Of a DNA stretch of 33,030 nucleotides, positions 1 to 5,432 are shown one piece after another. Source of the stretch: Pseudomonas sp. PH1b (lineage in GTDB: Bacteria > Pseudomonadota > Gammaproteobacteria > Pseudomonadales > Pseudomonadaceae); the NCBI RefSeq assembly GCF_000633395.1, contig NZ_AYMU01000061.1, forward strand, positions 1 through 33,030, written 5' to 3'. The position numbers and the translations under genes are program-made. The notes under the pieces are model-generated. The model made no database searches. It saw only the letters and a program-made list of their open reading frames with translations, and was not told the origin of the DNA. Position 1 is the first letter of the stretch, and every line of letters starts with the position of its first letter.

Positions 1-544
1 AGAGAATCCGGGGCGATTCAAGACAAACGAACAACTGTCCCATCGCATCAGCCGTGGAGCGCTCGATCCGAAAGCCGTAGCTGTTTGGATCTCCGGTGGT
101 TTCAGCGATAGGCGCCAGGGCTAGCAGGTATAGCGCCTGCATGGCTCTGTCAGTCATGGTTGGAATGCCCAGAGGGCGTTCCTTTCCATTCGACTTCGGG
201 ATAAACACACGCCGTAATGGCCGTGGTTTATACCCGTGGCGCTTCAACCCATTTGCCGCCTTCCATTTGGCATCGGGTGTATCCCAGAGCACGCGGTCGA
301 CTCCCGCCGTGCGCTTGCCCTGGTTTTCAGTGACTCTCCGTATGGCCAAATATCTGGCCGAACGAGAGCGGGTCAGCATCCGTTGCAGGGCTTTCACCCG
401 GCGCCAATTGCCTTCCCGACAAGCCTTCGCAATCCGAATCTGCATCGCCCGTACGTTCTGCTGTACACGACACCAATCGATGTCATGCCAATGCTGCGGA
501 ACGCCAGAAGGCGCAGACCCGTCCAATTGGCTAGGTACTAACAT
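1..544 (-). CDS. Group II intron reverse transcriptase/maturase, N-terminal part
   Basis: This is the intron-encoded protein that splices and mobilises the group II intron. The visible 181 codons start at an ATG (544-542) preceded by a GAGAGGAAGG ribosome binding site and contain no stop. Residues about 20-70 match the RVT_N maturase domain (DIDWCRVQQNVRAMQIRIAK, then KALQRMLTRS and LAIRRVTENQGK). Residues about 81-130 hold the RT0/RT1 region (GVDRVLWDTP, RRVFIPKSNGKERPLGIPT). Residues about 155-168 start RT2 (NSYGFR, RSTADAM). The YADD catalytic motif, the X domain and any endonuclease domain are beyond the left edge, so integrity of the protein cannot be judged. The frame has no defect in the visible part. 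Confidence 0.93.
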   Translation of the reverse strand, partial: MLVPSQLDGSAPSGVPQHWHDIDWCRVQQNVRAMQIRIAKACREGNWRRVKALQRMLTRSRSARYLAIRRVTENQGKRTAGVDRVLWDTPDAKWKAANGLKRHGYKPRPLRRVFIPKSNGKERPLGIPTMTDRAMQALYLLALAPIAETTGDPNSYGFRIERSTADAMGQLFVCLESPRIL

Positions 545-1189
545 GCTGCCTTCCTCTCAAGTTTCCCCGAGCAGAAGACGTACGCATCCCCTGACGGGAA
601 TGGACGCTCCCGTCAGGAGTGGATGAATAAGAAGCCCATTACAGCCGGACTTCGAAGATGATTGAGACAGGTTTACTCAGCGTTCATGCGATAAAAGACC
701 ACGCAGAAGTCTGCCCGGTTTCCCGTAGGGTAATGTTCCAACCCCTATCCGCGCGATTACAGCCCGGCGTTCGCTTTTTCTGCGATCCCATACCCGCACA
801 GCCAACAGATCCCCTTACGGTTCACCTGCCCGAAGGCAGCCATACGGGCTTACCACGTTCCCTGCCTGTCACACGATTGGTTTAGGGTCTGCCTTTTCAC
901 CGGAGGCCTTGTAGCGACGTATTCCCACATCCCACAGGAATAACTGGCCCCATACCTTTTGGTCCATGCCTGACAGCAGTTTTGGCATGTTTATCATTAC
1001 GGCGTTTATCAGCAGTTCACTTACGTTACCCATGCCAACCAGCCTAGCGTCTCGACCCGGTACTGCTCCGAGCGTCTGTGCTTTGCCTCACGGCAAAAGC
1101 ACACCCAAATGGGGACTACATTGTCGGAAAAGCTTCACACCCCACCGTTACCAGTGACGCATGTTTTCCTAGGCTATCGTTGGTCGCAC
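545..1189 (-). ncRNA. Group II intron ribozyme RNA, domains I-III and start of IV
   Basis: Non-coding intron RNA between the 5' splice site and the maturase start. Several self-complementary stretches are visible, for example TGCTTTTGCCGTGAGGCAAAGCA on the minus strand near 1075-1100 as a long hairpin. The plus-strand open frames over this interval have no recognisable product and are treated as accidental. I did not fold the RNA, so individual domains are not delimited. Confidence 0.7.
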
Positions 1190-1198
1190 AACGAGTCC
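1188..1198. repeat. 11-bp direct repeat, copy 1 (contains the intron 5' junction)
   Basis: Plus-strand ACAACGAGTCC, repeated exactly at 1650-1660. On the minus strand it reads GGACTCGTTGT, and the intron begins after the ninth base, so the last two bases belong to the intron. Outside the 11 bases the two copies keep looser similarity: CAACGATAGC near 1180-1171 and CGACGATAGC near 1641-1632. Confidence 0.75.
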
Positions 1199-1298
1199 GC
1201 TGCTATCTCAAAGCAAGATAGTTGGACAATGACAGACAGAGTTTTCGCTCGTGTCTCCGGTTTGATGTGAGCAGTGGACTGCAAAGCAGCATGCTCAG

Positions 1299-1378
1299 AG
1301 AGTGTTTCCTCCTGTTTTAAGGCAGGAGGAATCCCTGCGGGGATTCTTCCCGCATGGGTAGGTCGTGAGACCTATGTG
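1299..1378 (-). other. Cluster of adjacent perfect hairpins (structured RNA or element end)
   Basis: Three perfect stems stand almost back to back: 1308-1314 with 1323-1329 (CCTCCTG/CAGGAGG), 1329-1335 with 1340-1346 (GAATCCC/GGGATTC), and a TAGGTC/GACCTA stem with a 4-nt loop at about 1360-1375. They lie just downstream of the small minus-strand ORF at 1385-1543. The tandem layout recalls the structured right ends of IS200/IS605-type elements, but no tnpA or tnpB is visible, so that is only a resemblance. It could also terminate the small ORF. Confidence 0.5.
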
Positions 1379-1384
1379 GATGCA

Positions 1385-1543
1385 CTACCTGATTAGGAAC
1401 ATGGCAGAAATGATGACGATGGTTGACGCAAGCATCATCAAGCCGAAGTTCCAGGTCATTCTGTTCAGGGTATCTGAAATGAATTTCCGCATTTCTACCT
1501 GAACTGCAGATACACCTGCTTTTTGAGCCAGACGTTTATGCAT
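1385..1543 (-). CDS. Small predicted membrane protein, 52 aa, unknown
   Basis: I do not recognise this protein. It starts at ATG 1543-1541 with a GAGG ribosome binding site five bases upstream and ends at TAG 1387-1385. The first 30 residues are polar and basic (MHKRLAQKAG start), and residues about 33-51 form one hydrophobic helix (FGLMMLASTIVIISAMFLI) ending IR. The layout resembles small single-span proteins such as type I toxins or the tails of coiled-coil membrane proteins, but no family is assigned. Codon use is less GC-rich at third positions than in neighbouring genes, suggesting foreign origin. It sits inside the interval bounded by the 11-bp repeats, with structured sequence on both sides. 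Confidence 0.55.
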   Translation of the reverse strand: MHKRLAQKAGVSAVQVEMRKFISDTLNRMTWNFGLMMLASTIVIISAMFLIR

Positions 1544-1567
1544 AACAACCTCATCAGTAGTGAAGTG

Positions 1568-1615
1568 GGCACTCCCAGTCCGAAATTCGGACCATAGCCG
1601 CGCTTCTGAGTGCTA
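1568..1615 (-). other. Nested hairpin upstream of the small ORF
   Basis: On the minus strand GCACTC and GAGTGC form an outer stem that encloses a perfect 7-bp stem GTCCGAA/TTCGGAC with a single-base loop (about 1577-1591). It lies just ahead of the ribosome binding site of the small ORF. With the hairpins downstream, it means that ORF is flanked on both sides by strong secondary structure. Confidence 0.45.
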
Positions 1616-1649
1616 AGCGGCTTTGGGGTTCGCTATCGTCGCCGCAGCG

Positions 1650-1660
1650 ACAACGAGTCC
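1650..1660. repeat. 11-bp direct repeat, copy 2
   Basis: Plus-strand ACAACGAGTCC, identical to 1188-1198 at a period of 462 bp. On the minus strand it is preceded by AGAAGGA, so that AGAAGGACTCGTT looks like a ribosome binding site with spacer but has no start codon behind it. The repeat may be a target-site duplication or a re-used insertion target. Confidence 0.7.
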
Positions 1661-1848
1661 TTCTAAGCAATGGAACTCCTGGGCTGTTTTGTTTCCCGGA
1701 TTGGCTACCGGGCTATCGGTTTCCTTGCGGAAAACCCTTGACGATGACGTCTCACCGCCAACCTGGAGACACGCTACGCGTGTCGCACAAGATGCTGGAT
1801 AATAAAGCATGACCCGCTTGACGGCTAGCGCCGTCGGAGACCCTTGTA
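1661..1848. promoter_or_regulatory. Leader region between amgK and the expected lptD
   Basis: No gene is seen here. In Pseudomonas this gap normally carries divergent promoters for amgK and lptD. A perfect palindrome GACACGC/GCGTGTC with a 3-bp centre lies at 1768-1784, and GATAAT at 1798-1803 is a plausible -10 for amgK, though no good -35 accompanies it. A further stem-loop at 1820-1835 is listed separately. Confidence 0.4.
1820..1835 (+). promoter_or_regulatory. Stem-loop abutting the amgK ribosome binding site
   Basis: GACGGC and GCCGTC form a perfect 6-bp stem with loop TAGC. The GGAG ribosome binding site (1836-1839) starts at the next base and the ATG follows at 1849. Such a stem could influence ribosome access; this is inferred from position only. 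Confidence 0.4.
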
Positions 1849-2874
1849 ATGCCTGACCAAGATGTACGCTTGCAACACCTGAAAGTTTGGCTCGATGAAC
1901 AGTTGGCGATTGTCTATGCAGCACAAGGCTGGGGTGAAGTGCCCCCGGCGACATTGACCGCGGCCAGCAGCGACGCGAGTTTCCGCCGTTATTTCCGTTG
2001 GCAGGGGGCAGGCCGCAGCTTCGTGGTCATGGATGCTCCGCCGCCCCAGGAAAACTGCAAACCCTTCGTGGATATCGCCCATTTGCTGGCGACTGCCGGC
2101 ATCAACGTGCCAAAAATTTATGCACAGGACCTGCCTCGCGGCTTTTTACTGCTCAATGACTTAGGCACGCAGACCTACCTCGACGTCATCGACGAGCAGA
2201 ATGCCGACGCACTTTTCAGCGATGCCTTGCAGGCCTTGCTGGCGTTCCAGCAGTTGCCGATGGAGGCCCCACTGCCCAGCTACGATGTCGCCTTGCTGCG
2301 CCGTGAGCTGGAGCTGTTTCCCGAGTGGTACATCGGGCGTGAACTGGGTGTCACGCTGAGCCCGCGGCAGCGCGAGCAGTGGCAAAGGGTCAGCGATCTG
2401 CTGATCGACAGCGCCCTGGCGCAGCCCAAGGTCCTGGTCCACCGCGACTATATGCCACGCAACTTGATGCTCAGCGAGCCGAATCCGGGGGTGCTGGACT
2501 TTCAGGACGCCGTCTACGGCCCGGTGACCTACGACGTGACCTGCCTGTTCAAGGATGCCTTCCTCAGTTGGCCACAGGAGCGGGTGCAGGGCTGGCTGAA
2601 GGACTACTGGAACCAGGCCCGGGCGCTGGGGATCCCGGTCCAGGAGGACTTCGAGGCGTTCCTTCGGGCCAGTGACCTGATGGGGGTGCAGCGCCACCTC
2701 AAGGTAATCGGCATCTTCTCGCGGATCTGCCATCGTGACGGCAAGCCGCGCTACCTGGCCGATGTCCCGCGCTTCTTCGCCTATATAGAAGCCGTTCTGG
2801 CCCGGCGTCCCGAGCTGGCGGAGCTTTCACAGTTGCTGCTCAGCCTGCGCCAGCCAGTGGGAGCCGATGCATGA
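1849..2874 (+). CDS. amgK: N-acetylmuramate/N-acetylglucosamine 1-kinase AmgK
   Basis: A cytoplasmic sugar kinase that phosphorylates MurNAc (and GlcNAc) at the anomeric position in the peptidoglycan recycling route that bypasses de novo UDP-MurNAc synthesis, a route known to blunt fosfomycin. The 341-residue protein has the aminoglycoside-phosphotransferase fold: N-lobe motif SSDASFRRYFRW (residues 40-51), catalytic loop VHRDYMPRNLML (H198, D200, N205) and metal-binding LDFQDA (D217, D220). The ATG at 1849 has GGAG ten bases upstream, with a stem-loop beside it. The last four bases, ATGA, overlap the start of murU, which uses its product, so the two are translationally coupled. The order amgK-murU matches other pseudomonads. 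Confidence 0.93.
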   Translation: MPDQDVRLQHLKVWLDEQLAIVYAAQGWGEVPPATLTAASSDASFRRYFRWQGAGRSFVVMDAPPPQENCKPFVDIAHLLATAGINVPKIYAQDLPRGFLLLNDLGTQTYLDVIDEQNADALFSDALQALLAFQQLPMEAPLPSYDVALLRRELELFPEWYIGRELGVTLSPRQREQWQRVSDLLIDSALAQPKVLVHRDYMPRNLMLSEPNPGVLDFQDAVYGPVTYDVTCLFKDAFLSWPQERVQGWLKDYWNQARALGIPVQEDFEAFLRASDLMGVQRHLKVIGIFSRICHRDGKPRYLADVPRFFAYIEAVLARRPELAELSQLLLSLRQPVGADA

Positions 2875-3545
2875 AGGCAATGATTCTGGCGGCAGGCAAG
2901 GGGGAGCGCATGCGTCCCCTGACCCTGACCACCCCCAAGCCGTTGTTGCCGGTAGCCGGTGTGCCCTTGATCGAGTACCACCTGCGGGCCCTGGCGGCTG
3001 CGGGCTTTCGTGACATCGTCATCAACCATGCCTGGCTTGGCCAGCAGATCGAGGACGCCCTGGGTGACGGTCAGCGTTGGGGCTTGAACATTCAATACTC
3101 TGCGGAAAGCGAGCCACTGGAAACCGGTGGCGGCATTTTCCAGGCGTTGCCGTTGCTCGGCGATGCGCCGTTCCTGGTGGTCAATGGCGATATCTGGACC
3201 GATTACGACTTCGCCTCCCTGCGCCGTCCCTTGGCCGGGCTGGCTCACCTGGTAATGGTGGATAACCCTCCGCACCACCCTTGCGGCGGTGACTTCCACC
3301 TGGAGCAGGGGGTGCTGCACGACCGCCGTCCGGGGACACCGGCACTGACCTACAGCGGCATTTCAGTGCTGCATCCTCGCTTGTTCCAGCACTGTGCCGC
3401 AGGCCCGTTCAAGCTGGCTCCGCTGTTGCGCGAAGCAATGGCTAAGGGCCAGGTCACGGGCGAACATATGCAGGGGCAGTGGGTCGACGTCGGTACTGTC
3501 GAGCGCCTGGCGCAGGTGGAACACTTGCTGCAAGCGAGTCGCTGA
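2871..3545 (+). CDS. murU: MurNAc-1-phosphate uridylyltransferase MurU
   Basis: This protein transfers UMP from UTP to MurNAc alpha-1-phosphate, giving UDP-MurNAc for re-entry into cell-wall synthesis. It is 224 residues, normal for MurU, and is a GlmU/RfbA-type nucleotidyltransferase without the C-terminal acetyltransferase domain. The N-terminal signature AAGKGERMRPLT (residues 7-18) with the following TTPKPLLPVAG binds the nucleotide, and VVNGDIWTD holds the metal-binding aspartate. It overlaps amgK by four bases, so one transcript carries both steps. The stop at 3543-3545 is one base before the start of the next gene. Confidence 0.94.
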   Translation: MKAMILAAGKGERMRPLTLTTPKPLLPVAGVPLIEYHLRALAAAGFRDIVINHAWLGQQIEDALGDGQRWGLNIQYSAESEPLETGGGIFQALPLLGDAPFLVVNGDIWTDYDFASLRRPLAGLAHLVMVDNPPHHPCGGDFHLEQGVLHDRRPGTPALTYSGISVLHPRLFQHCAAGPFKLAPLLREAMAKGQVTGEHMQGQWVDVGTVERLAQVEHLLQASR

Positions 3546-3546
3546 T

Positions 3547-4314
3547 ATGTGGTGGCCAGGGACTCTGATCGGAGCCGGAGCGGGCTTTGCCATTGCCAGC
3601 ATTCCGGGGGCCATGCTCGGTGCATTGTTGGGACAGGCGCTGGACCGGCGCCTGCAACTGCACAGCTGGGCACATTTGCGGGAGCGCCTGGGCGGGCGCC
3701 CGGCGTTGCGCAACGATGAACTGCTGTTCGTCCTGTTGGGGCGATTGGCGAAAAGCGATGGCCGGGTGGTGGATGGTCATATCCAGCAAGCGCGCCAGGA
3801 AATGCGTTCGCTGGACATGAGCGATGCGGCGCAGCGCCGGGCGATTGCCGCTTTCAATCGGGGCAAGTCCGGTAATGACCGTTTGCGGGGCTATCTGCGT
3901 CGCCTGGCTGCCCAGCCGCACGCGGCCGAAGGCGTGCTGCGCGCCTGTTGGCGGATGGTCTGGGCCGATGGTCGGGTCGGGCCGGCCGAGCGCGAGTTGA
4001 TCCAGCTCTGGGGCAAGTGGCTGGGCTGGACGGTGGAGCAGATCCAGGCGTTGGCCCAGGAGTACGGCCCGGCCAGAAAGAGCCTGGTCGAAGGGCCCAT
4101 TACCTACCAGGAGGCGCTACGTCTGCTGGGGGTGGCGGCCACCAGTGAGCCGGCGCAGATCAAGCGGGCCTATCGGCGGCTGCTCAGTCGTCATCACCCT
4201 GACAAGGTCGCGGGTACCGGTGCCAGTGCGGCCCAGGTGCGTGAGGCCACGGAGAAGACCCGAGAACTGCACAGTGCCTATGCACTGATACGCCAGCGTC
4301 GGGACTTTCGCTGA
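3547..4314 (+). CDS. djlA: DjlA-like membrane-anchored TerB/J-domain co-chaperone
   Basis: A probable inner-membrane J-protein that stimulates DnaK. Of several upstream starts I chose ATG 3547, because the frame upstream of it lies inside murU and the protein from this point has the DjlA layout: 255 residues, a hydrophobic glycine-rich segment at residues about 5-30 (a single anchor, as in DjlA), a TerB-like helical domain at about 55-170, and a C-terminal J domain. The invariant HPD is at residues 217-219 in RRLLSRHHPDK. Spacing of one base from murU implies co-transcription. A specific role in murein recycling is not shown by the sequence; the link is position only. The symbol is by similarity. 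Confidence 0.85.
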   Translation: MWWPGTLIGAGAGFAIASIPGAMLGALLGQALDRRLQLHSWAHLRERLGGRPALRNDELLFVLLGRLAKSDGRVVDGHIQQARQEMRSLDMSDAAQRRAIAAFNRGKSGNDRLRGYLRRLAAQPHAAEGVLRACWRMVWADGRVGPAERELIQLWGKWLGWTVEQIQALAQEYGPARKSLVEGPITYQEALRLLGVAATSEPAQIKRAYRRLLSRHHPDKVAGTGASAAQVREATEKTRELHSAYALIRQRRDFR

Positions 4315-4329
4315 GGGCTGGGGCCGGGT

Positions 4330-4362
4330 TGGCCGCCGTCGCCTTCGGGCGGGCGGCGGCCA
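4330..4362. terminator. Strong GC-rich hairpin between convergent genes
   Basis: TGGCCGCC (4330-4337) pairs with GGCGGCCA (4355-4362), and an inner GCC/GGC stem closes on a TTCG loop. There is no T-run on either strand, so classical intrinsic termination is uncertain. Position between a plus-strand and a minus-strand gene end fits a bidirectional transcription barrier. Confidence 0.55.
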
Positions 4363-4368
4363 GAGGCT

Positions 4369-5358
4369 TCAGCTGTCGGTGTTCTGCGGGGCGAGCCAGC
4401 CACGGATTCGCCGGAACAGTTGCTCCTGCTGCGCAGCAGGGTTGCCGGGCAAGGCCTTGAGAGGAATCTGGCTGAAGTTCGAGTGCTTCAGGCGCTTGCT
4501 GGCTTGCAGTCGTTCCAGGGCGGCTTTTTGTGCCGCGGCCTTGTCGACATAGAAAAAATCGGCGGTCGCCAGCTTCAAGGTCGGCGTCAGGTCCGCCAGC
4601 CGGGGCTTGCCGTTGAGCGGCGCTTGGGCGGCCACCATCACCAGTTTCTGTACTTGCGAGGGCTGCTTCTCGCTCAGGTAGCGGGCGGCCCAGTAGGCCC
4701 CAGTGCCATGCCCCAGGAGCACGATGCTGCGGGCATTCTGTTGCTCAGCGAAGGCCAGGGCCGCGTCGATCCGGGTGAAGATGCGCTCGGCGTCCGCCTT
4801 GACTTGTTCTTCCGTGCTTTCTGCCACTGCTCGGTCCGCAACATCGGCTTCGCCGCCAGCAACCTGTTCGATGGGCTTGGCTTCGGCACTGGCGTCCTTG
4901 GCAGTGTTGCTGGTGTCGACGGGAGGCGGTGCGGCTTCGACAATCCGTGGCTGCGCCGCGTCGCTGCGCATGTCCGGAAGCGTCAGGCTCAGGCTGCCCC
5001 AGTCGGTGTCCGGCAGCTTGTTGCGCAAAGGGGCGATGGCTTGCGGCCAGTCAGCCGTTTCGCCGGCCCCGGGGATGATAATCACCACACCCTTGGGCTC
5101 GCTGGTATTGGCCGGTTTCCACAGGGCCAGGAAGGTATCGCCGCCTGCCTGCAACTGCTGTTGCTCCTGGGCGGGCAACTGGCGTTCGAGTGCGGCGGCG
5201 TCTTCCTGGCTGCGCTCAGGCAGGGGTTGGCGCTGGGCCGGTTGTTCCTCAGGGCTTTTGGTTTCCGCGGCCGGATCGGCGGCCTCTGCAGAAAAGACCC
5301 AAGGCAGGATCAGCGACAGGCACAATGCGGGCAGTGCCGAGCGGTGGACAAGGGGCAT
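4369..5358 (-). CDS. Exported DUF3530 alpha/beta-hydrolase-like protein
   Basis: A 329-residue protein of unknown role with a signal peptide (MPLVHRSALPALCLSLILPW, cleavage likely after FSAEA). After a charged, Gln/Glu-rich linker, an alpha/beta-hydrolase-like core follows: GVVIIIPGAGETADWP, a strand and turn LSLTLPD, then SIVLLGHGTGAYWAARYL. At the nucleophile elbow the normal GxSxG serine position is Gly218 (G216-H-G-T-G220), so a classical serine hydrolase activity is unlikely. About 70 residues rich in Ala, Glu and Val (roughly 135-190) interrupt the core. It lies convergent to the djlA-like gene and divergent from agtS, 74 bp from that start. The family placement is from memory. Confidence 0.8.
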   Translation of the reverse strand: MPLVHRSALPALCLSLILPWVFSAEAADPAAETKSPEEQPAQRQPLPERSQEDAAALERQLPAQEQQQLQAGGDTFLALWKPANTSEPKGVVIIIPGAGETADWPQAIAPLRNKLPDTDWGSLSLTLPDMRSDAAQPRIVEAAPPPVDTSNTAKDASAEAKPIEQVAGGEADVADRAVAESTEEQVKADAERIFTRIDAALAFAEQQNARSIVLLGHGTGAYWAARYLSEKQPSQVQKLVMVAAQAPLNGKPRLADLTPTLKLATADFFYVDKAAAQKAALERLQASKRLKHSNFSQIPLKALPGNPAAQQEQLFRRIRGWLAPQNTDS

Positions 5359-5432
5359 CGGATATTCCAGGCCAGAAGTAATTCCGGCAGCCTAATGGGT
5401 TGGTCAGTATTTGTCAGGGTGTGAGACTTCAG

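Larger units (their letters stand above)
1..1189 (-). mobile_element. Group II intron, 5' part (continues off the left edge)
   Basis: The intron reads on the minus strand. Its 5' end is placed at 1189 because the strand there reads GTGCGACC, the expected GUGYG start of a group II intron, immediately after the exon bases GGACTCGTT. About 645 nt of non-coding sequence (1189 to 545) then precede the maturase start, the usual size for domains I-III plus the front of domain IV. The maturase frame begins at 544 and is still open at base 1. The 3' half, including the catalytic RT core, domain V and the 3' splice site, lies outside the window. Class cannot be fixed without the rest, but the protein looks like the chloroplast-like type with an RVT_N domain. 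Confidence 0.85.

Noticed and set aside
96..626. Plus-strand open frame over the intron
   Set aside because: The opposite strand encodes a clear RVT_N and RT domain across the same bases; the plus-strand translation matches nothing.
658..1157. Short plus-strand open frames in the intron RNA
   Set aside because: They lie in non-coding ribozyme sequence, have no ribosome binding sites and no recognisable domains.
1299..1378. An IS605-type tnpB or guide-RNA locus
   Set aside because: The hairpins have a similar look but no TnpB, TnpA or RuvC-like ORF is visible in any frame nearby.
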